From contig CACRXP010000570.1 of NCBI GenBank assembly GCA_902702965.1, positions 256,836 to 320,835 on the forward strand: DNA of 64,000 bases, read 5' to 3'. The position numbers and the translations under genes are program-made. This document shows positions 23,121-34,209 of this stretch, piece by piece. Origin of the DNA: Spirometra erinaceieuropaei (Eukaryota > Platyhelminthes > Cestoda > Diphyllobothriidea > Diphyllobothriidae). The notes under the pieces were generated by a model. The model was given only the letters and a program-made list of their open reading frames with translations, made no database searches and had not been told where the DNA came from. Every line of letters begins with the position of its first letter. Position 1 is the stretch's first letter.

Positions 23121-23960
23121 GAACCGAAGGTAATCAGTGCCTCGCCACCTGTCAGTCTCTGTCGCTGCAGATCGGGTATTTATTCACTCAGGCTATCACA
23201 GCTTGGACGACTTCGGCCTGGTAGGCGGTTGCCTGTTCGTGACTCCTATTGCTCATACGAGGCTTTTTTACTTCGGGAAGCTAATGAATCGGTGTGCGTT
23301 CATTCCTGAGTGAATATATATACATGCCGATCTAGTACCTTTGATATATATTATTTGGTAGCTTTCTAGCATGTGCAGACGAATGTGTCCACAGCCTGCA
23401 TCCAGTGTCACGGTGCCTCTTAACAGAACCGAAAATTGAAATATGAAATGTTTTCTGAGAACCCACCGCATTCAGAGATTTAAGGACTTAGAGAACATAT
23501 GAAAACACTGGCTGTGTATGAAAATTCTCCCCAAAATTTTACAATGAAATACTGGATCGCTCAAGCATTAAAAGTCTGGATTGCCTGATATCCTCTAAGC
23601 TGCTTGACTCCCTCCGTAGAAAAGATGGCTAATTTAAAGTAACCAAGAAGCCAGGGTGAAATTACAGCACACTGAAAATCATGAAACGCTAACCTATACT
23701 TCTCCATAAAATCTCAACCGGCAGAATCTTCTTTTCTGAGTCTGTAAGATTGGTCACAATAGGGGCGGGGGGAGGGGTAATTCACATATATTTCCATACA
23801 ACAGCAGGCTAGTTTTGCCGGGCATTTACAAGTAAAAACATAGATTATCATGAAGCGAGTAGTTTCCATCGGAACTTCGATACGTAAATAAATAAACACT
23901 CCTATTTTATAAAAAGAATACAGATACATCGAGTCTCGTCTAAGCTTTGTAATTAGTAAA
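23121..23960. other. Intergenic, nothing recognised
   Basis: The part 23165-23330 is weakly similar to 41395-41530 (CCTGTTCGTGACTCCTATT-like block followed by ATATATAC), possibly an old repeat. No gene was seen. Confidence 0.35.
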
Positions 23961-23962
23961 CT

Positions 23963-24360
23963 ACGCTGGAAGGGTGTTATTCACCGATGGGGTTTACGAG
24001 GCATGCTCGTACCGTTGTGTCCTGGAGCTCAATCTAGAGCTATTGCAGCCAGCCGCATAACGACCAGAAGGGAGACTTAAATGGCCATTTCTGGTTTATA
24101 AGCCGTCGGCAGCTATCCATTTGCAAATCAAGACTTCCAGGACCCGGACCTCGGACGCGCATTCTTTAGTCGTCGAGCGTATTGCTCCCCCGCTCAGGCA
24201 TGGCTCCGTTGCCCTGTAGATAACGATCTGGAATATTAACTGTGACGACCAAAGAGTCCCGATTCGAACCTCATGTTCTGCAAGCCTCCGGTTCGATAAG
24301 GCTGACTAACGAGGACTCACAAGCCAGAAGTGGCCATCGTCTCTTTTGGCATATGCTCCA
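23963..24360. mobile_element. Degenerate SINE remnants
   Basis: 23963-24120 resembles the minus-orientation SINE tail and body (TATTCACCGATGG, CAGCCAGCCGCATAACG, GGGAGACTTAAATGGCC). 24240-24360 resembles the plus orientation (GATTCGAACCTCATGTTCTG, then AAGCCAGAAGTGGCCATC). Both are strongly diverged. Confidence 0.5.
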
Positions 24361-24449
24361 GGCCACTGTGCGACTACCTGCAGGGTTCTAGTTCGGACTC
24401 CAAGGCACATCCGAACGGGCATGTCCTGTACCCGATCACAAGCGACATG

Positions 24450-24612
24450 GCGTTAGGCTCGTGGCCCAATGGTGGGACGTTAGAATTAATGACGCTCGAC
24501 GAGCAAAGAACGTGGGTTCGAACCCCAGATTCTGCAAATCTGTGGCTGGGTAAGACTCCCTGACGACGGATGTTGATTCGAAAGTGGCCATCCTAGTCAC
24601 TCTTCTCTTCTA
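24450..24612 (+). mobile_element. SINE, diverged, plus orientation, intact B box
   Basis: An A-box-like GGCTCGTGGCCCAATGG is followed by GTGGGTTCGAACCCCAG, a textbook polymerase III B box, then a diverged body (GACTCCCTGACGACGG, AAAGTGGCCATCC). The higher divergence suggests an older subfamily than the copies at 22735 and 33918. Confidence 0.65.
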
Positions 24613-24639
24613 CTACGCAACTACGTCGGCGAAACCGAA

Positions 24640-25245
24640 AGATAGCACCGAACGCGAATGGCCGAACACGCTGCAGCGGTGCGGAGAAATGACGCCGGCT
24701 CTCAAGTTGAGGTTCATTCGACGAGATCCGGCCACGCATTCAAATTCGACGAGGCCGAAATCCTCGCAGGAGGTGACAACCGCCTGAGCTGGGAGCTGTA
24801 TGAGTCATGGTTTACTGACCCCCAGTCCACTAGCAAGTGAAACATTTCCCTTCCATACTCGATGCTGAAACTTCGCCTAGGCGGAGTAATTAGCCACGCG
24901 AGGAGCGCAAAGGTGAACACTTTTCCCAACGCCAGGGTCGGTAGGTCAGATGGTCGAGCAATCATCGCACCAACATCCGACGCACGTGATGATATTGCAG
25001 CAATTAACGACGCGAATGTCGGTCATCAAATAGTCAGCACACCAAGTGCAACGATCCCTGATGAAGGGAGGAGAGAGGTATGCGGTGGTATGACGGCTGC
25101 ATCCTATAAGTATTGCAGCCCCTTGTGCATAAACCACCCGTATCCGCTTTTGTCTCTGATGGTGGGTTTGAGCAGGAATCCGAAACGTCAGGCTAATAAA
25201 GCTCTTGTCCCAGCAATCGTGTCTCCTTCTTCAAGACTCTTGTCT
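24640..25245 (+). mobile_element. PLE family 2 relic: C-terminus and 3' end
   Basis: The frame 24658-24840 reads AEHAAAVRRN, then RSGHAFKFDEAEILAGGDNR, then LYESWFTDPQSTSK and a stop. This is the segment that follows the GIY-YIG nuclease in many PLE proteins. About 300 bp later comes the family 3' end (GTATTGCAGCCCCTTGTGCA, CTGATGGTGGGTTTG, GAATCCGAAACGTCAGG, AATAAAGCTC). The catalytic domains are absent. It is important because it ties the hairpin-GAAAC-AATAAA 3' motif to a PLE. Confidence 0.65.
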
Positions 25246-26636
25246 TCTACATATAATTAGTAGACTGTGTTCCCTTCTATCTCAGGTTGACGTATAGTGC
25301 TCAAAAGGCGTGCAACATATCCGCGCTTATTGCGCTTTACCGCAAACGTCGTGATCCCCCTATCGGAGCATGACAGACCATATGAATTTGTTTCAGAGGA
25401 AATACCTATATAAAGTAGAGTTTCGAAACCTGCAAAAGATGTAAAAATTCAGGCCCTCTTTCAAAATATGATAGTGTTTTGAAAACTTAAACTTCACTTC
25501 CTTTCAGAGATGTATTACAAGGAGAAAATGAAGGTCCAGTGAACTCCCACCATAAGCTGTTCGAACCCAGCGAATCAATGAAAAAATGCACACTACCCGA
25601 ATTTAATTCGCGCTGAAAATCAGCACACAACCACCTGGGAATCGTCAATAGAATACGTCTCCCGTTGAAACCTTACTCAACTAATGTACGTCATATGAAA
25701 ACATGTCAAAAATTCCGGTCGACACTTTACGGGTTCTGGCGCACTCCATCATATAAGTAGCGTCTTCCACGCCAGTGAACTAGAAGCGGTCACTTGTGGG
25801 GATCGCAATCGGAAGCTGACAATCCCAGGTTCATAAATCAGCTAGACATCAGGTGTTCCGTTATACTTAGAATTACAGTCCCGGTTAAGGAGAAATTTCG
25901 GTAAGTATTCGGTGTCCCTGTATCAGACCGACGGTTTGGAAAATGCGCATTCCACATTTCACAGTCGTATCCCAGCAGTTTCACGGTACAGATATCGCTG
26001 TTTGAGGAACTTCTGTCCTGTGCAGTGCGGAACGATTCCATATGAGCCAATTATTCCCTGGGGCCCTCTCAAAACAAACCGTTCATTCAAAGTACACAGA
26101 CCTTATACCTGCTACTGTAAATTAATCTGCCCATCATTACCGTCAAGGCAGCGACGAACGGTTATCGCAAGACAGAATTGCAGGCGGCTGGATGTGGGCC
26201 TCCAGCGGGCGAAGCAGCACTATGGATCTGTGCTGAATCATGAACTCATCACAGGAACAGAAATTGTCGTGCTTTGCACACTTGTGGGTTGCTCTGCCCA
26301 ACTTAATTACAAGCAGTTGGCATGCACACAAGTCCGTTTCGTGTATGGCAAAGTTCGCCTCATCAGTGCACGCCGAAATCACGCAGGAGGACAAATCCAA
26401 GCTCATAATTCTTCAAGCCTTTTTGCTCTAATTTCAGGTTAAAAGTGATCCTTTTTAAAGCCTCGAATTTTCTGAGGCAAAAATGGTGGAGTACTATGGA
26501 TTTGGTTAGGTAACCAATACCGTGGCGGCCACATCTGTCGGCTAGTAATCTGGAGAGGAAAAATACTAGATTTTCCCCAATTTGCCCCCAAAAGACGTTT
26601 GAGTTTGCTACTTAAAGCAAGCAGAGAGAGAGAGGG

Positions 26637-26669
<33 letters not shown>

Positions 26670-29600
26670 GTAGTACCACCACTACCACCAATACTGTCAC
26701 TGACACTGTTATTTGGACTGGTGCTGCTATTACTGCTGCCGTTACCCGTACAAATTCTAATAATATAGCAACAACTACTCCATCTAGTCATACGACGATA
26801 AATACCGAGCTTAGCTACACTAACAGCATATCGTACGACTTAATTGTCCTAAAGTAATGAGAGTGACGCTACTACTAGTTTTAGCCACTACTAGGTGTAG
26901 GAACTTTCCTTCTCGTCTGTACATTCGCAGTGAGATGAAAATATCATAAGGATCGTGAACATAAAGGTATAAACTTCACATGGTCCTAAACCTACGATTT
27001 CACTGCTTGCGCCAAATCTCACATCTCTGCAGAAGACGTAACATTATGAGGCAAATTCTATGATAATAAACGTCCCCAGCGACACCCCAGTCCTTGCGCA
27101 GATCTTTGAATGATAAGGAAATTAGTTCCTCAAACACTGAGGAACTTGCATACTTTCTTACCCATAACTTCCGATTTACAAACGCGGATTTCGTTGAATT
27201 TTCTATACGAGCGCTAGACAGTAGTTTACGCTTATGGATGTTTGATGTAGCGCATTGAGCCAATCAGATCGGAGGATTTGTTTAATTGGTTAGAAGAGGG
27301 GCGGCTGCAGGTCCTTAGCAGATTTTTGAAAGACTGAAATACAATGGCACAAGTAAAAAGGAAAGTGAGCTAACGCGCTCTTTGCCACCTTATTAAAGTC
27401 TTACAAACGTCCCAGTCTCCACAATCGCCGAAAATGTGGCGTGCGAGAACACGCATATGTCGGCACAGGGAAGCAGATTGCATGTGCATACTCCTAGTCT
27501 CAGTCAACATTGCGGAAGACCAGATGGTAAGGGCGTTTGACTGAAAGTGTTTTCCGATCCACTAAGGCATGTTTCTACTTTTGTGTGCTCAAAGTAGCAC
27601 GGATCGAAATGGGACTGACTAGTGACGACGGATAGGGCAGAAATGTTCTTCAGATGTCCCTATCTATGTTGGTAGCTCTTGTAGATTAGCAGATAAAATG
27701 CATATGTCGGACACACATTTACTTCAGTGAACCTATTATAAATTCCACCGGCCCAAGAAATGAGGACTTAGAAACCTAATTGATCCAAGGATTACTGCAG
27801 CGCTAGGACTGCCTTTCGTGAGACTCAGGATGTAGATGGAAGAATTCCGACCTTACAGGCCATAAAAACCGCCGTAATCTGGCAAACTCAGAGGACAGGA
27901 TGTCTCGTGAGAGTCACATCTGGCTTGAGTAGAATAATTTGATGTCTTTTGTCAATATGGAAGTACAAATCGCAGCCTGAAAGTTGGACTACCATCAAGA
28001 ATGCAGCCAGGAAGAACTCTTTGTGGAGGAATCGCTTTTTAGTCTTGCGAAAAATAAGGTAAAACTAAGGGTTACACGGGACAGACAGTGTCCGAAAAGT
28101 GGCTGTTCGGAAAACTGATGTTTGGAATGAGCAAGGTATCAAAAGCTAAAGAAAATGCAATTTCTACAGCAGCACTTAGTTCGGCGAACGAGTGAGAAAA
28201 GCACTAAACATAAACCTCAGTGGCAAGTATTTTGCACGCAATAGCTAACTCTTTAGCGTATAACCATAGCCGAGAGGACACTACCTATGAATTTTAGCAA
28301 ACATTTTCGCGGAAGGTATTCATCACAAACGTCCTGATGTTTCGGTCAGTTAAGTCTTGAAAGTCCAAAAAACCTCTTGAAAATGGATTATAACAAAGAC
28401 TACTATTGTTCCGCTACGCTTGCACTCAGTACGTGGACAGGAACGAAACGGAGTTAGGAGTCTCTCACAGGATCAAAACCGACCACTGACTAGGATTAAA
28501 GGCTGAACTATAAGTACGGGGGAGTTAATTAAAAGCGTACACCTGAGTAGCGAGGAGGAGAAGGCGGAACTTTGATCTTCATTCCGGAACTTACCCAACG
28601 TTCGCCACTCGGTTCACATGATTCTGGATTCATTAGCCAAAGCCGAATCGTGGTAAAGTCTCATTTGGTTAAATTAATGTGTGAACACTTGTGCCGCCCT
28701 CACCGTGGAACCCCGAAAGGTACCTGCTGACTGCACTACATCACGAAAACTCACTATTCAATTGAATTCTGAAGGTTGGGGCATCATAATGGTTTATATC
28801 AAAATAGAATGCAAGGCTTTTTACATTATAGATTTGAGGCTGAAATTGTTTATTTAATAGGAACAACTTAGGAGGTTTGTCAACCACCAACCGCACTCTA
28901 AGAAGCAACTTGGTTACGTTATTCAGGCTCGAGTCTGGAGGTCGTGTGTGTGATTATCAGTGCAGAATTTTAGAATGTGTTTGAAGGACAGAAATCTGCG
29001 ATGGGACATAATTATCAGCCCGATGTTGACTTTCAGGTGACATACCTGAAGGCGCGTTAACTGGGTCTCAAACGGTAATTGCCTACGCCAATACCGAGTG
29101 CGGGTGGCTTATCGATTATCCGAGGACCATTTACCCCCTGCATTTGTCTTCGGCATGACTGCGATCATGTCTGAACTGATCGGCCTCGATGATGTCGCGA
29201 ATCATTCCTGTCCCCGCATGACCAGCTGCGGCAACGGGTCTGCAGATCTCGACCCATTCTTTCCTCAAACTATGGAGGCCGAATACATAAGAGCCAGGCC
29301 CCACTTTCACGTCCTTATAAACTGCGTCGAGTCAAGTTTTGAGTTGGCCTCCTCTTCGACCTCTCCAGGTTGGACGGCCACACCAAGCTCATGAGACGAA
29401 AGACGAAGAAAGTGCTTAACCCAGTTCGAATATGGTCTGGTTTTCCGCATTGTCGTTTTCCGGGTTCAGACTGTGGGACCCACGATATCACCCGAAATGC
29501 CTATATCGCCCGCTGATTGATGGCGCGGATTAGAGACATGATGTATGAACCACTGATAAGGATATTTTTAGCATAATTATAAGTTCCAAATATTACGTTA

Positions 29601-31231
29601 CAAATTGTTAGAGAGGACCTAATGATAACTTAATTCCTACATAGTAGCATGTCGACTTTTGACTGGGTCCCGCTCTAGCCACTTGGCCAACATACCCGAG
29701 TGCAGGCCCAAGTCTGGGGCAGAGCTGGCTGATGATAGTGGAGAAGTCGGAAACGGCTTCTCGCCCTTGTCGGTGACACTGCGCGACTACTGGCTACTAG
29801 CGATCCTTCTGTGATCGCCTGCGAGAGGTCTGCAAAAAGAGACCTGCTCGCAGCTCGGCATGCTGTGGGAGCGCGGCAGCACTCTCTCCTGACGTACCTC
29901 GCAGCAAAAAAAACACCCGGTCGGATCGTGAGTCAAGCACAGACCCGTCAGCGCTCATGTACGTTTTTTCGGACTAGTGAGGTCGTTCAGAAGGACAGAA
30001 CGGTATGCCGTCGGCTGTCGCCAGGGCAGAGCATGGGAGAGACGGACGCTGGGGGTATTTTACTTGTCAGTACTGCCACTTTTTTAAACTTTCGCAACTC
30101 CCGCCGCGCAAGAATGTCGTCCGAAGTCAGCATAATCCACGGCGGATGACAGTTAGCTCCCGAAAAGCAACCCCTCCTCGCCATGCGAATGTAGCGATGA
30201 GGAGGGGTTGCTCTGTGCTTCTGTGAAAGTTTTCGCAAGTGGAGCAAACACGCCGAAATACTTCGACAGCCTTCTTCTAAGCCCTGCTCCAGGGGTAGTC
30301 TAGACGAGGGACTGGAAACGTCTGGGGAGTCAGCCTCGAGATAACTACGGCGGATAGGAGAAGAGGCACAAACTGTGGATTTGTGACGCCGATTTCGAGC
30401 CTACATAAACTAACAGGACATTTATAATCAAAGTTTCAGCGGAGGAGTCAAAAAACGTCCTCGAAGCGCGTTTTGCGGTTAATTCGGTGGTTCTACTTAC
30501 TAGACCCACTGCTTCTGACAACCAGGAATTATATTTAGGCACTGGATAGTCCGTCTGGCTTGGTCCAACTGTCTGGATTTCATAAACTGGCACCTATGAG
30601 GGACAGGTCTTCACTGTTAAGACATGCGGGAAGCTAATACCTAGCAGGTTAGTGCTTCGAGCAGCATAGTGCATCTTAACTGGACGTTTATATAGACACC
30701 TATCGCTCTGAGATGTCGAGAAAAATTATCGACGCCCGGCGACTAGCGCTGTTAAGTCCTCTGCAAGATAAATTTCATATTTCTCTTTCTTGATGATCAT
30801 GTCTCAGCTTTTATTAGAGGTAAGCATGTGTGACCAAAGAAGGAACAAAAAACTAGATAAAACGATGATCGCAGCTGAGATTGAATTGGGGATCATGTAG
30901 GTAATTACGAGGACAGGGTCTCCAAGCGGCCGTTCGGAATTACTCGAATGACAATGGATTTGACAAATTAGCGCCACAATTTAAACTTTTTTGGACATAT
31001 AGAAAATGGGGCTGACGGTCAACGTAACGGAGGGCGTATATTAGAGCGTTGATAAATATATGGAGAAAGTGGGACGTTTCTAAATACAGTGTCTGTCGTA
31101 AAAAATGAAGTTCCTTAAGAATGTCATGCGAAAATGCTATGGAGTTCGACCCGTGTGCTCTACGAAAAGGCAGTTTATGCTCACAGACGATTCCGAGACC
31201 ATGGATATAGAGACGGTACAAAGCTGCCTAC
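25246..31231. other. Long stretch without a recognised gene
   Basis: Short frames only. The longest (25912-26442, 176 codons plus; 29098-29394, 98 codons plus) show no domain. It includes a TAC microsatellite (26640-26670), a degenerate SINE-like patch near 29665-29790, and a short hairpin at 30166-30212. If the two minus-strand exons form one gene, this is intron. Confidence 0.4.
26638..26690. repeat. (TAC)n microsatellite with imperfect extension
   Basis: About ten TAC units followed by interrupted TAG/ACC units. Confidence 0.9.
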
Positions 31232-32153
31232 CTCTCTTTGACGAGACGAGTTCCACTTCGGGTCGAAGAGTCTCATCTAGCGCCGAGACGTAGTGCCGAT
31301 GCTGTAGATGCTGTTTCTTGCCCTCGGGAATATCCCTCACTTGGGTATTTGGGAACATGATAGACATTTTCAAAGTTTCTTCCTTCTCCTCTGCTAGAAC
31401 ATCTTGTGCTTCACCATCCGTGCTCTGCTGGTCATCTAGTTCGACCTTGGATGCGGTTAACGGGATTAGTACTTCCGTTGGGAATCGTGAAAAACTTGGA
31501 ACCACCACTTCAGGTGTAGACTGTGGAGCAGCGGACTTGTTAACCGAGATTGTCGTAGCCTGTGACTCGCCTCCCGTTGTTGTCGCCTGCTCGTCACTGT
31601 CAGCCAATGAGTGGGCAGGTTGATCACTCTGGCGCTCCCGATTCGCCTCTTCTGTCGATCTACGGATCTGATTGGTCGACGAAGGCACAGAGGTCGCCTG
31701 ATTGGTCGGTGCACGGTCATAGCGATTTGAGTTGTCTAGAGGGGGATGTGGTGAGGAGGCAGATTCGTCCATTTCCACAAAATGCAGAACGGCGTCGGTT
31801 TCCTCAGGTGAATCGAGATCTGAGTCTTCGACGGCACCAGAACCTTCATTCACACAGCTTTTCTCTTCAATGCTCGACAGTCGTTTCCAAGGAAGCTGTG
31901 AAGGATCGCAGGCTTTACTGCTTCTAGCTACTGATAGCTGGTAGGGTGGGGGATAATTCGTTGGCGGGATGCGGGAGGCTAAGGTGCCGGAACCTGCGTC
32001 GTACTCGGCCTCATCTTCCGAGGAAGAGGTAGGACTAGAGAACTCGTTCGACCCACAAGATCCTGAATCAGAATCTTCAGGGTTTTCACCTAGCCCTGGC
32101 GTTCGTTTTCGCAGGGCTCTGCGGCGAACGCCAATACCGTTTTTGTCCTTGGG
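31232..32153 (-). CDS. Ser/Thr/Glu-rich exon, possibly of the same gene
   Basis: The frame is open from a clean acceptor (GACTCTTTTCAG, then CCCAAGG on the minus strand) at 32153 to a donor GAG followed by GTAGGC, exon end 31232. Without splicing it would reach a stop at 31137. The product is about 307 residues: a basic start (RRRALRKR), an acidic SSSEDEAEYD at 45-52, a PPTNYPPPY stretch, then low-complexity Ser/Thr/Gln/Glu-rich sequence. No catalytic domain. The acidic motif matches DDDEAEYD in the large exon at 10903-15308. The exon ends with one base of a split codon, and the large exon begins with two, so direct splicing keeps frame. A separate gene, or missing exons between, remains possible. 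Confidence 0.55.
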
Positions 32154-33904
32154 CTGAAAAGAGTCAAAACAGCAGGCGAACCGTATTAGCGTAACAAAAA
32201 CGCAAAATGCAGTAGCATATTAAGGGGCTCACTAGTCGGATATACTGCATTAGGGAACAAAGATGAAAAAGCACAAGTACAGAAACATCCAAATATGCGG
32301 CGTTAGAACATACAACAGGTAGACAGTTGCTGGTCCATAAGACGTAATGAAACAGTCTTTGAATAATGCCAAAAAAATTGCTCAAAAAAATTAACAGACA
32401 TTGTTTGCTCTTATCGGCTGTGGAAGAACAACGAAACAAACTATTCGCACTTTCGAGCCCGTAAACCCCTATGCGTTGCAACTTCTACACTTAGGACTGC
32501 AAACAACGTCATCAACCCCATCAGCGTCGACCGGTGATCCACACTGGGGATTGGGTATGACTGGCTGACGACGGCTAGTAAGTCGGAAATGGCCATTCCG
32601 ATCTCCCTTCTCTTTGTCCTCCTCTTAGCTCATACATGTATGTATGGAAGAAATCCCAGGATAAACTAACGCTGATTAACTCTGATCTGAAAGAAGCGGA
32701 AGTACCCTCCGACAAATGAAAAAAATCCGAAAGGGCGGGTGGTGGCCGATAACATTTTCATCACAAAGACAATCTTGCCTTGCAAAGGAGGAAGATGTAG
32801 AGGCAGACTGTCGCCCCGAATTAATTATCAGGGAGGTGAGGAAACTCACAGGATAGATAACTGCAACAGTCTCCAATCTGGAGGGAAAAAGGTCACCTTA
32901 AGCCGGCTCACACAACATTCTCGAAAGGCCTACTTCTGAATTACTTGAAATAGACCTGAAGCGGTAGACTAATTAATAAAAGATTGCCGCTGTTGCTGTT
33001 CGTACGTTTCAGTTTAAGCCTATTTATGCTTAGAGTGTTGCTTTTGCTGTTTGTTCGTTTCCATTTCCGACCGTCAAAAAGGTAGAAAATGCAAATTAGG
33101 ACGCCGTTCAGAATAAGTCTACTTTTTGACAACAGCGGAAACGCGCAAGAACGTGGCGCAGGATTTAACGAAGGAACAGGTACAAGGACGCTGACGCAGA
33201 AATTTTGCAGCAGAACTCCGACCTTCTGTTGATGACAACAAATTGAAGGCAATTACTAAAAGCGGATCAGAATAGAACTACTTCTGCGATAGCGAATATG
33301 AATCAAGTCGGATGGCTGGAGAATCTGGACAATAAGTTCCGCACGAATTGGACGCTAATCAATAAAGTAATTGATACGAGGTGTGCTCTACACTTCCTCC
33401 GCGCAAAAATGGATCCCACTCCGGACCGGGCTGTGTCGTGACGAAAAAGTAAACCTGTAAAACAGTCGAGGCCTGTTAAGTGACAAAATACTTTCCAAAC
33501 CGAACTTCGTGCGAGAAGAATCCTTTGCGATTAACTACCATTTGAATACGCTTTTAATTTTTTCACAGGCCCCGACGCCAAAGAGAATAAGCAAACTTGT
33601 GCGTCGGTGAAAGAAACGTTACAGGCGACAATGACTTTTATCTCGATGAACAACAGTTGTTCGGAAATTCGTCATAAGCCTTACAGTTAGAAACCAACAG
33701 TTATTTGGCACCAAACTTCTACTTGATGGCCTAACGCCACCAATAAAGATTATGTGCGGATTTGATAGGATATTGCACGTCGTTTCGCAAATAGTGGTTG
33801 CAAAAGACCTGGAGAGGGGAGACGACTCCACTCGAAATAATCACGGGGGTTTTTTAGGCCGTTGCGAGGTGAAATAGCGGAGAGGAACTCCCAAGTAGTA
33901 TGTA
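32154..33904. other. Probable upstream intron; SINE fragment inside
   Basis: There is no recognised coding sequence. A SINE body fragment lies at 32546-32625. The rest shows only short frames without domains. Confidence 0.4.
32546..32625 (+). mobile_element. SINE body fragment
   Basis: It matches GGGTATGACTGGCTGACGAC, then GGAAATGGCCATTCC and CTCCCTTCTCTTTGTC of the family. Head and tail are missing. Confidence 0.7.
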
Positions 33905-34209
33905 GTAGTATAATACTATGTTAGTGGGTGCTCACCGATCGTTCATACGGAACTCACTCGTTCCGTTGTGCCTTAAGGGTTCTCTCTCGAGCCCAACCAG
34001 CAGCCGCACAGCGGCGCATGATATATAGGCAGAATGATATTACCGACAAAGGCAAGGGAGACTGGAATGGCCATTTCTGGCTTATTAGCCGTCGTCAGCC
34101 AGCCATACCCAAGCCCGAAGTGTGGAACACCCGAGCCTCGAACTCGCGACCTGTTGGTTTAGAAGTCAACGCCTCTACTCACCGGGCCACGAGCCCGTAG
34201 TATAATACT
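33905..34209 (-). mobile_element. Full-length SINE with 13-bp target duplication
   Basis: The element 33918-34196 (279 bp) is flanked by direct repeats GTAGTATAATACT at 33905-33917 and 34197-34209. Read on the minus strand it runs: tRNA-like head (GGCTCGTGGCCCGGTGAGTA; B-box-like GAGTTCGAGGCTC), body (GGCTGACGACGGCTAATAAG, TGTCGGTAAT-type block), then a terminal module CGCCGCTGTGCGGCTGCTGG through GATCGGTGAGCACCC. This copy defines the full unit and shows that the tail module belongs to the SINE. The target site is itself palindromic, so chance similarity in the duplication cannot be fully excluded. Confidence 0.85.

Noticed and set aside
24450..24540. A functional tRNA gene
   Set aside because: Good A- and B-box-like motifs, but no cloverleaf can be drawn around them; it is the head of a diverged SINE.
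25912..26442. A 176-codon gene
   Set aside because: No domain or compositional coding signal; overlapping frames on both strands.
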